A stretch of 64,000 bases of DNA from Oleiagrimonas sp963817755 (GTDB taxonomy: Bacteria > Pseudomonadota > Gammaproteobacteria > Xanthomonadales > Rhodanobacteraceae): the NCBI GenBank assembly GCA_963817755.1, contig CAWFPB010000001.1, forward strand, positions 1-64,000. Reading direction: 5' to 3'. The notes below the pieces were generated by a model that worked only from the letters and a program-made list of their open reading frames with translations, ran no database searches and was not told the origin of the DNA. Each line of letters opens with the position of its first letter. Within the stretch, counting starts at the first letter, position 1. A program made the translations under genes and the position numbers. Positions 27,897 to 38,594 of this stretch are shown piece by piece.

Positions 27897-29141
27897 ATGA
27901 AGGATGCAATCACCTTTCGCCGCGGCCCGGTCGGCCTGGTCGGTCTGGCGCTGCTGGCGTGTCTGGCCGTCACACCCGCCTGGGCCGGACAGACCTGCCA
28001 GATCGCGGGCGGCGCCTCCGGAGGAAGCACGGCCACCGGCACCGGCGCGTTTGCCTGTGGCGACACCAACGCGGCCAACGGCACCCTGTCCGATGCGTCC
28101 GGCGTACAGAACGCGGCGGGCAACTACGGCACGGCACTGGGCAACCAGAATACGGCCGGCGACCACTCCACGGCCGTGGGCGTGCAGAACCGCGGCAGCG
28201 GCAGCTACAGCGTGGCCGTCGGTTACCTGAACTACGCCACCGGACAGCACAGCATGGCCGCGGGTTCGGGCAGTACCGCGACCGGTACGGGCGCCACCGC
28301 CGTCGGCAACTGGATCAACTTCAACGGCGACACCACCGTCGACACGTACGAACACGTCCAGGCCACGCGCGATTACGCCAGCGCCTTCGGATCGGCGGCC
28401 GTCGCCGGCGGAATCTCCAGCACGGCCCTGGGCACGGCGAGCGAGGCCACGGGCCAGTTGAGCGTGGCGATCGGCGGCTGGAACGACCTCAACGGCAATG
28501 GCCAGCTCGACAGCGGCGAAGTGGTTCGTGCCGCGGGCACCCATTCAGTGGCGATCGGCGCGTCGTCCAATGCCGGCAACACCGACAGCATGGCGATCGG
28601 TTATCAGTCCACCGCCAACGGCGCCGGCTCGGTGGCCCTCGGGTCCGGCTCGGTGGCCACGCGTGACAACGTGGTGTCAGTGGGCGCGTCCGGTAGTGAG
28701 CGGCAGGTCACCAACGTGGCCGACGGCAGTGCGCCGACCGATGCCGCCAACGTACGCCAGGTGCAGCAGGGTGACGCCGGCACGCTGGCCGCGGCCGAGG
28801 CCTACACGGACACCCGGGTGACCAGCATGATATCGAGCACTGGCGTAAGCAGCACGGAATTCAACCAGTTCCGTGGCCAGGTCGAGAATCGGTTCAGGCA
28901 CACCGACCTGCGCATCGACCGCATGGGCGCGATGAGTGCGGCGATGACGCAGATGGCGATTGGTGCAGCCGGTGCGCAGGGTCACGGTCGCCTGGCTGCG
29001 GGCGTGGGTTTCTCCGGAGGGCGTTCGGCTTTGTCGCTGGGTTATGCGGCGCCGCTGGGCCAGCACGCCAACATCAACTTCGGCGGCGCGTTCAGTGGTT
29101 CGCAGCACACGGTCGGCCTGGGTTTTGGCATCGACTTGTAG
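27897..29141 (+). CDS. Trimeric autotransporter adhesin (YadA-like)
   Basis: A 414-residue type Vc secretion protein. A signal peptide ending near AWAG at 30-31 is followed by YadA head repeats (STAVGVQNRGSGSYSVAVGY, SVAIGASSNAGNTDSMAIGY, SVALGSGSVATRDNVVSVG). A short neck/stalk follows (RQVTNVADGSAPTDAANVRQ and a coiled coil to about 340), then the C-terminal four-strand YadA anchor beginning MGAMSAAMTQMA and ending in Leu. It is predicted to trimerise in the outer membrane and mediate adhesion or aggregation. The head includes EF-hand-like insertions (NFNGDTTVDTYE and DLNGNGQLDSGE) that may bind calcium. A sigma factor gene follows 143 nt later. Confidence 0.93.
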   Translation: MKDAITFRRGPVGLVGLALLACLAVTPAWAGQTCQIAGGASGGSTATGTGAFACGDTNAANGTLSDASGVQNAAGNYGTALGNQNTAGDHSTAVGVQNRGSGSYSVAVGYLNYATGQHSMAAGSGSTATGTGATAVGNWINFNGDTTVDTYEHVQATRDYASAFGSAAVAGGISSTALGTASEATGQLSVAIGGWNDLNGNGQLDSGEVVRAAGTHSVAIGASSNAGNTDSMAIGYQSTANGAGSVALGSGSVATRDNVVSVGASGSERQVTNVADGSAPTDAANVRQVQQGDAGTLAAAEAYTDTRVTSMISSTGVSSTEFNQFRGQVENRFRHTDLRIDRMGAMSAAMTQMAIGAAGAQGHGRLAAGVGFSGGRSALSLGYAAPLGQHANINFGGAFSGSQHTVGLGFGIDL

Positions 29142-29284
29142 GGGTTTTCCACACCGGTCCGTCAGGCAGATGCGCCTGGCGGGTCCGGGCGCTTCCCCCG
29201 CTCCCTGCTTTGTGCTCTGTTGCCATATACAGTTGCGGGCAATCATGCCGGGCGACGCGTTACACACGGGTCGAGGGGAAGCAC

Positions 29285-29836
29285 ATGTCCGATATCACGC
29301 AGTTGCTGGTGCGTGCGCGAAGCGGTGAGCGGGGGTGCCTGTCCGACGTGTTCGCGGCGCTGTATCCGGAACTCCTGCGCATGGCGCGGGGACGGGTGCA
29401 TGGTCCGGAAGCGACCCTGACGCCGACGGTGCTGGTGCACGAGGCGTACCTGCGCCTGACGGGAGGCAGTGATTTGTCGCTCAAGGACCGCCATCACTTC
29501 TTTGCCTGCGCCGCGCACGCCATGCGCAGCATCATCGTTGATGCCGCGCGACGGCGCACGGCGAAAAAGCGCGGTGGCAAGGAGCGCGACATCACCTTGA
29601 CCGAACGACTGGCGCCCAGCGCGGACCCGGATGTCGAGGTACTTTCGCTGGACCAGGTGCTGGAGACGATGCGCCAGCGACGGCCACGCCAGGTCGAGGT
29701 GGTGGAGCTGCATTATTTCGCCGGTTTCGGGTTCGCCGAGATCGGCTCTTTGCTGGATTGCTCCGAGCGCACGGCCAAGCGCGAGTGGGAGCGCGCCCGC
29801 GCATTCCTGCACGCGAGGCTGGCCGGCGGGACCTGA
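29285..29836 (+). CDS. ECF-like RNA polymerase sigma factor (Sigma70_ECF/TIGR02999 type)
   Basis: A 183-residue sigma factor. Region 2 covers VLVHEAYLRLTGG and the following DRHHFFACAAHAMRSIIVDAARR. Region 4 has the helix-turn-helix FGFAEIGSLLDCSERTAKREW. This subfamily is habitually encoded next to Ser/Thr protein kinases, and one follows 16 nt downstream, so the pair is very probably an operon and the kinase may control the sigma factor. Start is ATG 29285, since upstream extension is without homology. No classical anti-sigma gene is adjacent. Confidence 0.93.
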   Translation: MSDITQLLVRARSGERGCLSDVFAALYPELLRMARGRVHGPEATLTPTVLVHEAYLRLTGGSDLSLKDRHHFFACAAHAMRSIIVDAARRRTAKKRGGKERDITLTERLAPSADPDVEVLSLDQVLETMRQRRPRQVEVVELHYFAGFGFAEIGSLLDCSERTAKREWERARAFLHARLAGGT

Positions 29837-29852
29837 CGCGGCCGGGGGAGAC

Positions 29853-32486
29853 ATGGGTCTTCGGCAGGACGAACTTTGGGATCGCGCCGATGCGCTGCTG
29901 GACCGGCTGCTCGATCTGGCCGGGCACGCGCGCCTGGATGCCCTGCGCGGCATGGGACTGCCGGCGGACCTGGAAAGCTGCGTGCGGCGCCTGCTCGAGG
30001 CACACGATCGCCGCGGAGCGCTGGACCGGGCTCCGCGCGACCCGCATTGGGGGGCGCCTTCGACCCTGGTCGGGCGCCGGGTCGGTGGCTGGGTGCTGCA
30101 GCACGAATTGGGTCGCGGCGGCATGTCGGTGGTCTGGAGGGGCTGCCGCGGTCGGGAAGATACCCGGCAGTGGGCGGCGATCAAGCTGTATCCGGTGGGG
30201 GCCCTGGCGCGCCACGACCTGCTGCGCTTCCGGCGCGAACAATCGATCCTGTCGCGGCTCAATCACCCGCACATCGCGCATCTGTACGAGGCCGGGGAGG
30301 CCGAGGACGGCACGCCCTTCCTGGCCATGGAGGAAGTCGACGGCGTGCGAATCGACACCTGGTGCGAGCGCAAGGGCCTGGATGCCGCGGCCCGTGTGCG
30401 CCTGATGTTGTTGGTCTGTGCCGCGATCGCTTATGCCCACCGCAACCTGGTGGTCCATGCGGATCTGAAGCCCTCCAACGTGATGGTCGATCGCGAGGGT
30501 CTGGTGCGCGTGCTCGACTTTGGCATCGGGCGCCTGCTGGACGAGCGGTTCATGGACATGACGGTGACCCTGGCGAGAGCAGTCACGCCCGAGTATGCGG
30601 CGCCCGAGCAACTGGCCGGCGAGCACGCCACCACGGCGGCCGACGTGTTCGGACTGGGCGCACTGCTGTATCGCCTGCTGACCGGTTGCGGTCCGCGCGA
30701 GCACGAGTTCGACGGGACTGTCCTGCCGCCTTCGCGAGCGTTGCGGATGCACGTGCGTGGCGGCGGCGACGGCCATGGCGTCGGCGTGGCTGACGTACGC
30801 GGCGACCTCGACGCGATCGTGCTCAAGGCCCTTCGGCCGGAACCGGAACAGCGCTATGCCTCGGTCGATGCGCTGCAGGCGGACCTGTGCGCCTGGCTCG
30901 ACCAGATGCCGGTGGCGGCGCGCGCGCCGGGGTGGTTCTATCGCGTCCGCAAGTTCGTCCGGCGCAACCGCCTGGCGGTGGCGGCCTGCTTGGTCGTCGC
31001 GCTTGCGGTGACGGCGGGCGTGGCGACGACGATCTGGCAGGCCCGGCGCGCGCAGGGTCAGGCGCAGCGCGCCACTGCGGTGAAGGATTTCCTCATCGAC
31101 ATTCTCGACGCCTCGGATCCGACCCAGGTGGCCGGCCGCGACCCGCGGGCTTCGGAATTGCTGCGCCAGGGCGCGAAAAGAATTCGCACCCGCTTGCGAT
31201 CAAGCCCCGGGGTGCGGGCGGAGCTGTTGCTCGTGATCGGTCGCAGCCAACTGGCGCGCGGGCAACTCGACGATGCCCGGCACTCGCTGGACACCGCCCT
31301 GCACCTGTTCGACCGGGGCGTCGCGCGCGATCCCCGGGTGCATGCGCAGGTCCTGGTCGAGCGCGGCATGCTGTACTACGAACAGGGTCGCAATCCACGC
31401 GCGCTCGGCGACCTGCAGCAGGCGGTCGCGGTGCTCGACCGGGACGTGCCCGACGATCCGTCCCTGCGCGACGGCACGTTGGCGAAGCTGGCCGACATGC
31501 AGGTGGTCAATGACCAGCCGAAGGCCGCGGCCGTCACGGCCGGTCGGCTGGTTGCCGCGATGCGCCGGGGCGGGCGCACGCACAACAGGGATTACGCCTA
31601 CGCATTGCGGGTGCGGGGCGAAGCGGAGAGTGCGCAAAGGCACTACAAACGGGCCGTTTCCTGGCTGTTGAAGGCGCGCGCCGCCCTGTCCGGCATGCAG
31701 GCACCGATCGACGAGGCGTCCACCGACAACGAACTCGGCCTCGCCTACGACGGTCTCGGCAAGGAGGGACGCGCTGCGCAGCTGCTCTCGGCGGCGCTGA
31801 AGCTGCAGGTCCGCGTATACGGCTTGCACCACCCCACGACCCTGGCGACCCTGGGCAACCTGGCCGCGGTCAGGTACCGGCAGGGACGGGCGGCGGACGC
31901 CGCACGTGAGTACGAGCGCATCATCCCGATCCAGCAGGAGATCGTCGGCAAGGGTGCGCATCCGGATGTGGTGGTCAACCTGGGCTGGCTGGCGCTGTCC
32001 CGCTACCGGGCGGGCGACACCGGCCGGGCATGGCATGCGGCGCAGCGGGCACTGGTCATGCTGCATGCCTTGCCCGTCAACGACCGGGATGATCTGGGCT
32101 GGATCGAGCCATTGAATGGCCTGCTCGGTTGGGAGACCGGACATGCGCGGTCCTGGAGGCTGCTGGACCGGGGATCGGTGAGTTGCTCCGATCTGGCGGA
32201 CATCAGCACCATGGCGCGCTGGATCTGCCTTGCCCGCGCATTGCGCGATGCCGATGCCGGTCATTGCCGGGCGCCTCCGGGGAAGGCGCCCGACACGCTC
32301 CCGGGCGATGCGGTCGATCGCCGCTGGTGGGCGGTGTTTCACCTGCTGCGCGCCCGTTGCGGGGCCCCGGCGCAACGCGCATCGGAGTGGCACGCGGCGA
32401 AGGCCCTGCAGAAACGCGGTACACCGCGCTTTCCGGCGTGGCTGCGGACCCGCTTGGCGCGCATGCCGCGGTTCGACCGCCGCTAG
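29853..32486 (+). CDS. Membrane Ser/Thr protein kinase with TPR-like C-terminus
   Basis: An 877-residue Hanks-type kinase. Motifs include the Gly loop GRGGMSVVW (88-96), AIK with Lys111, HADLKPSN (202-209) with Asp204, DFG at 222-224 and TPEYAAPEQL at 245-254. The HAD in place of HRD makes it a non-RD kinase. A membrane helix follows at about 374-395, then a long helical TPR-like region to the C-terminus (for example GQLDDARHSLDTALHLF). The start ATG 29853 has GGGGGAG before it and lies 16 nt after the sigma factor stop. Likely role: phosphorylation-based control of the cognate sigma factor in response to a signal sensed by the C-terminal part. Confidence 0.92.
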   Translation: MGLRQDELWDRADALLDRLLDLAGHARLDALRGMGLPADLESCVRRLLEAHDRRGALDRAPRDPHWGAPSTLVGRRVGGWVLQHELGRGGMSVVWRGCRGREDTRQWAAIKLYPVGALARHDLLRFRREQSILSRLNHPHIAHLYEAGEAEDGTPFLAMEEVDGVRIDTWCERKGLDAAARVRLMLLVCAAIAYAHRNLVVHADLKPSNVMVDREGLVRVLDFGIGRLLDERFMDMTVTLARAVTPEYAAPEQLAGEHATTAADVFGLGALLYRLLTGCGPREHEFDGTVLPPSRALRMHVRGGGDGHGVGVADVRGDLDAIVLKALRPEPEQRYASVDALQADLCAWLDQMPVAARAPGWFYRVRKFVRRNRLAVAACLVVALAVTAGVATTIWQARRAQGQAQRATAVKDFLIDILDASDPTQVAGRDPRASELLRQGAKRIRTRLRSSPGVRAELLLVIGRSQLARGQLDDARHSLDTALHLFDRGVARDPRVHAQVLVERGMLYYEQGRNPRALGDLQQAVAVLDRDVPDDPSLRDGTLAKLADMQVVNDQPKAAAVTAGRLVAAMRRGGRTHNRDYAYALRVRGEAESAQRHYKRAVSWLLKARAALSGMQAPIDEASTDNELGLAYDGLGKEGRAAQLLSAALKLQVRVYGLHHPTTLATLGNLAAVRYRQGRAADAAREYERIIPIQQEIVGKGAHPDVVVNLGWLALSRYRAGDTGRAWHAAQRALVMLHALPVNDRDDLGWIEPLNGLLGWETGHARSWRLLDRGSVSCSDLADISTMARWICLARALRDADAGHCRAPPGKAPDTLPGDAVDRRWWAVFHLLRARCGAPAQRASEWHAAKALQKRGTPRFPAWLRTRLARMPRFDRR

Positions 32487-32625
32487 GCACCGGTGGCCGG
32501 CCCGTTCGATCCCTGCCGAGTCCATTGCACGCGGCACCCCGGCGCTGCAGTTTGTGCCGCCCTGTGCAACGATCCGCATCCATTGGTCGCTCGACGCCCG
32601 GAGTCGCCACAGGGCTCGCCGGTGC

Positions 32626-32631
32626 TAGCAT
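32626..32631 (+). promoter_or_regulatory. Possible extended -10 for maeB
   Basis: TAGCAT preceded by TG and one base (TGCTAGCAT), 50 nt before the maeB ATG. There is no matching -35, so this is tentative. The remainder of 32487-32681 shows nothing further. Confidence 0.3.
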
Positions 32632-32681
32632 GAGCGCTTCCCGCCCGCCCGCCGGGCCATCGTCCGAAAAGTGCCGTTTTC

Positions 32682-34979
<2,298 letters not shown>

Positions 34980-34989
34980 TTCGCGGCGC

Positions 34990-35009
34990 ACGGCCGTTCA
35001 AACGGCCGT
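34990..35009 (+). terminator. Stem-loop after maeB
   Basis: ACGGCCGTT (34990-34998) and AACGGCCGT (35001-35009) form an inverted repeat 11 nt after the maeB stop. There is no U-tract, so intrinsic termination is uncertain. Confidence 0.35.
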
Positions 35010-35014
35010 TCGCG

Positions 35015-35043
35015 TTGGCGCAATCCCTTGCGGACGCTACACT
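35015..35043 (+). promoter_or_regulatory. Sigma-70-type promoter for aceE
   Basis: TTGGCG (35015-35020), a 17-nt spacer and TACACT (35038-35043), giving a leader of about 87 nt before the aceE ATG. I see no PdhR-type operator that I would defend. Confidence 0.5.
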
Positions 35044-35136
35044 TGATGGGCTCGCCGCGCGTCCCGCGTGCGGCCTTCCATGTTCGACAGATGGCGACGG
35101 CCCGTTCCCCCGGGGGTACGTCGCGGAGGAAACCCG

Positions 35137-37866
35137 ATGGATCAGATGCAGGACATCCTGGACCAGGATCTCGACCCCACCGAGACCCAGGAATGGATCG
35201 AGTCGCTCAGTGCGGTCATCAACAACGACGGCCCGCAGCGGGCGCATTACCTGCTCGATCGCATGGTCGACGCCACCCGGCGCGCCGGCGGCTACCTGCC
35301 GTTCGACCCGACCACCGAATACGTCAACACCATCCCGCCGAACCTGGAGGCCAAGAGCCCCGGCGACGCGGCGCTGGAATGGCGTATCCGCTCGATCATC
35401 CGGTGGAACGCCATGGCCATGGTGGTGCGCGCCAACCGCAAGCCGGGCAGCCTCGGTGGCCACATCGCCAGCTTCGCTTCCGGCGCGACGCTGTACGACG
35501 TCGGCTTCAACCACTTCTGGCGTGCGCCCAGTGAGGATCATCCCGGCGACCTGATCTTCTACCAGGGTCATTCCAGCCCGGGCATCTACGCGCGCTCGTT
35601 CCTCGAGGGGCGGCTCAGCACCGAGCAGATGGACCTGTTCCGCATGGAAGTGGCCGGCAAGGGCCAGGGCCTGTCGTCCTATCCGCACCCGTGGCTGATG
35701 CCCGACTACTGGCAGGTGCCGACGGTGTCGATGGGCCTGGGTCCGATCCAGGCCATCTACCAGGCACAGTTCTGGAAGTACCTCGAGCACCGCGGCCTGA
35801 TGCCCAAGACCGATCGCAAGATCTGGTGCTTCCTGGGCGACGGCGAGACCGACGAGCCCGAATCCCTGGGCGCGATCTCGCTGGCCGGCCGCGAGAAGCT
35901 GGACAACCTGGTGTTCGTGATCAACTGCAACCTGCAGCGCCTGGACGGTCCGGTGCGCGGCAACGGCAAGATCATCCAGGAACTGGAGGGCGTGTTCCGC
36001 GGCGCCGGCTGGAACGTGCTCAAGCTGGTCTGGGGCAGCTATTGGGATCCGTTGCTGGCACGCGACACCAATGGCGTGCTGCGCAAGCTGATGATGGAGA
36101 CGCTCGACGGCGAGTACCAGGCCTGCAAGGCCTTCGGCGGCGCCTACACGCGCGAGCATTTCTTCAACAAGTACCCCGAGACCAAGGCGATGGTCGCCAA
36201 CCTCTCGGACGAGGACATCTGGCGCCTGAACCGTGGCGGCCACGATCCGCACAAGGTCTACGCGGCCTATCACGCGGCCACCCAGACCGAGGGCATGCCG
36301 ACGGTGATCCTGGCCAAGACGGTCAAGGGCTACGGCATGGGCGACGCCGGCGAGTCGCAGAACCCGACCCACCAGCAGAAGAAGCTGGATTCGGACTCGG
36401 TTCGCTACTTCCGCGACCGTTTCAACATCCCGGTCGAGGACGACGAGCTGGAGAATGTGCCGTACTACCACCCGGGCGTGGACTCGGAAGAGGTGCAGTA
36501 CATGCTCGAGCGCCGGCGCGCGCTCGGCGGAACCCTGCCGCAGCGCCGCAGGAAGTCCGACAAGCAGTTCAAGGCACCGGACCTGGATTACTACAAGCAG
36601 ATCACCAAGGGCAGCGGCGAGCGCGAGGTGTCCACCACCATGGCTCTGGTGCGCGGCATCAACCTGCTGCTGCGCGACAAGGAGATCGGTCCGCGCGTGG
36701 TGCCCATCGTCTCCGACGAGGCGCGCACCTTCGGCATGGAGGGCATGTTCCGGCAGATCGGCATCTACGCGCCGTTCGGCCAGAAGTACCGCCCGCAGGA
36801 TGCCGACCAGTTGCTGTACTACCGCGAGGACACCAAGGGCCAGGTGCTGCAGGAAGGCATCTCCGAGGCCGGCGGCATGAGCGCCTGGATGGCTGCGGCG
36901 AGCAGCTATTCGGTCAGCAACCAGCCCATGCTTCCGTTCTTCATCTACTACTCGATGTTCGGCTTCCAGCGCATCGGCGACCTGGCCTGGGCGGCCGGCG
37001 ACATGCGCTCGCGCGGCTTCCTGATCGGCGGCACTGCCGGGCGCACCACGCTCAACGGCGAGGGGCTGCAGCACGAGGACGGTCATTCGCACCTGCTGGC
37101 CGGCGCCATTCCCAACTGCAAGGCCTACGACCCGACCTTCTCCCACGAGGTGGCCGTCATCCTGCAGGACGGCGTGCGCAGCATGCTGGCCGACCAGGAG
37201 GACGTGTACTACTACCTCACGGTGATGAACGAGAACTACGCCCATCCGGACATGCCCGAAGGCTGCGAGGAAGGCGTGCTCAAGGGCATGTACTTGTTCC
37301 GGGACTCGGGACTCGGGACCCGGGACTCGGGGAAGGGCAAGAGCAAGAGCAAGAGCACGGCGCCGCGCGTGCAGCTGCTGGGTTCGGGCACCATCCTGCT
37401 CGAGGCCATCGCCGCGGCCGAACTGCTGAAGAACGATTTCGGCGTGGAGTCCGATATCTGGTCGTGCACCAGCTTCAGCGAGCTGCGCCGCGACGGTTTC
37501 GATGCCGAGCGCTGGAACCGCCTGCATCCGGAAGCCAAGGATCCGCGCAAGCCCTACGTCACCGAGTGCCTGGAGAGCCGCCCCGGACCGGTCATCGCCG
37601 CGACCGACTACGTGCGCGAATTTGCCGACCAGATCCGCGCCTTCATGCCGGACGGACGTCGCTACACCGTGCTCGGCACCGACGGTTTCGGTCGCAGCGA
37701 CACCCGCGAGCATCTGCGCGGCTTCTTCGAGGTCGACCGCTACTGGATTGCCCACGCGGCCCTGGCGGCGCTGGCGCGTGAGGGCCAGGTGACCGGCAAG
37801 GATGTGGCGCGCGCCATCAAGCAGTACAAGCTGGACGCCGACAAGCCCAACCCGGTCACGGTGTAA
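35137..37866 (+). CDS. aceE: Pyruvate dehydrogenase E1 component (homodimeric)
   Basis: Thiamine-diphosphate-dependent decarboxylase that starts pyruvate oxidation and acetylates the E2 lipoyl groups. It has 909 residues, slightly longer than E. coli AceE (887). The ThDP motif starts GDGETDEPE at about residue 234 and ends at NCNLQRLDGPV. The ATG at 35137 is preceded by GGAGGA. Oddity: residues 722-732 (RDSGLGTRDSG) are encoded by four copies of a 7-nt repeat, followed by three AAGAGC hexamers encoding KSKSKS. Together they make a surface-loop insertion of about 14 residues between KGMY and VQLLGSG relative to E. coli. E2 and E3 genes are encoded about 10.7 kb downstream. Confidence 0.97.
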   Translation: MDQMQDILDQDLDPTETQEWIESLSAVINNDGPQRAHYLLDRMVDATRRAGGYLPFDPTTEYVNTIPPNLEAKSPGDAALEWRIRSIIRWNAMAMVVRANRKPGSLGGHIASFASGATLYDVGFNHFWRAPSEDHPGDLIFYQGHSSPGIYARSFLEGRLSTEQMDLFRMEVAGKGQGLSSYPHPWLMPDYWQVPTVSMGLGPIQAIYQAQFWKYLEHRGLMPKTDRKIWCFLGDGETDEPESLGAISLAGREKLDNLVFVINCNLQRLDGPVRGNGKIIQELEGVFRGAGWNVLKLVWGSYWDPLLARDTNGVLRKLMMETLDGEYQACKAFGGAYTREHFFNKYPETKAMVANLSDEDIWRLNRGGHDPHKVYAAYHAATQTEGMPTVILAKTVKGYGMGDAGESQNPTHQQKKLDSDSVRYFRDRFNIPVEDDELENVPYYHPGVDSEEVQYMLERRRALGGTLPQRRRKSDKQFKAPDLDYYKQITKGSGEREVSTTMALVRGINLLLRDKEIGPRVVPIVSDEARTFGMEGMFRQIGIYAPFGQKYRPQDADQLLYYREDTKGQVLQEGISEAGGMSAWMAAASSYSVSNQPMLPFFIYYSMFGFQRIGDLAWAAGDMRSRGFLIGGTAGRTTLNGEGLQHEDGHSHLLAGAIPNCKAYDPTFSHEVAVILQDGVRSMLADQEDVYYYLTVMNENYAHPDMPEGCEEGVLKGMYLFRDSGLGTRDSGKGKSKSKSTAPRVQLLGSGTILLEAIAAAELLKNDFGVESDIWSCTSFSELRRDGFDAERWNRLHPEAKDPRKPYVTECLESRPGPVIAATDYVREFADQIRAFMPDGRRYTVLGTDGFGRSDTREHLRGFFEVDRYWIAHAALAALAREGQVTGKDVARAIKQYKLDADKPNPVTV
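37301..37356 (+). repeat. G-rich heptamer and hexamer tandem repeats inside aceE
   Basis: From 37301, the 7-mer GGGACTC occurs four times, with one variant (GGGACCC), ending at about 37332. From 37339-37356 AAGAGC repeats three times. Both arrays stay in frame. Short GGGA-type heptamer runs are known as dispersed intergenic repeats in Xanthomonadales; finding one within an essential gene is unusual. Confidence 0.8.
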
Positions 37867-37890
37867 TACCGGCTCCCCGTACGAACGCAC

Positions 37891-37914
37891 GCCCGGACCT
37901 GCGCAGGTCCGGGC
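37891..37914 (+). terminator. 24-bp perfect palindrome after aceE
   Basis: GCCCGGACCTGC pairs with GCAGGTCCGGGC as an uninterrupted dyad 25 nt after the aceE stop. No T-run follows. It may act as a transcript-end hairpin or Rho-assisted terminator. The rest of 37867-38156 has no recognisable gene. Confidence 0.45.
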
Positions 37915-38156
37915 GGAATGCCCGGATCCGTGCACGGCGGACTGCTTGTAGGGTTTTGCCTACAGCACCTGGTGCGATCCGCTGGCAGACAGCCCCCGGA
38001 GCATGAGCGAAACTGTACTTGTTCGGTCGTTTCTGGCTTGGATGAGCCGACCGCAGGTCAACCCGCAGGATGTCGGGAAAACGGCAGAACAAAGTAAACC
38101 GGCGCGCCGGCGGCACGGAAGCCCGCCGGCACACCCATGCCAGGGCAACGACTGTC

Positions 38157-38489
38157 ATGACGCATCGGGTCATCTACCAGATCGAGCCTCGCGACGGCGC
38201 ATGGTCCATCTGCCTGCGCGGCAAAGTGGTCGCGCATTTCCTTCGTCGCGACCGGGCCGTGCGCTTTGCCGACCTGATCGCCCAGCGCGACTACCAGCGG
38301 AACGGCATTCCCGCGGTGGTGCGTCTGGTCGAGGACGGCGAAGCCGACGACATCTGTCTGCACGGCGACAAGGACCCAGCGGCCCGTGCCCTGGCCTGGA
38401 TTCGCCATGTGAGCGCGTTGCGTGGCGAGCGAGGCAGCGCGAAGAACGCGCAGAACGATGCCGAGTCCTGCTTCCGTCGGCGCGCCTGA
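38157..38489 (+). CDS. Small cytoplasmic protein of unknown function
   Basis: A 110-residue soluble protein. It starts MTHRVIYQIEPRDGAWSICL, with DRAVRFADLIAQ and a C-terminal charged helix. The order strand, strand, helix, strand resembles DUF2188-like small domains, but I would not assign it. Upstream in-frame codons reach 38070 without a ribosome-binding site. Flanked by aceE and the convergent esterase gene. Confidence 0.55.
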   Translation: MTHRVIYQIEPRDGAWSICLRGKVVAHFLRRDRAVRFADLIAQRDYQRNGIPAVVRLVEDGEADDICLHGDKDPAARALAWIRHVSALRGERGSAKNAQNDAESCFRRRA

Positions 38490-38594
38490 ACGGCCGGATT
38501 CGCAAACTTCCCCGATCCGTTCCGCCCTGCGTGATCCGGTCACGCGGGGCGGTCCGTCATGCCGTGCCGCCGATGGGCAGGCACTCGCCGGGGA

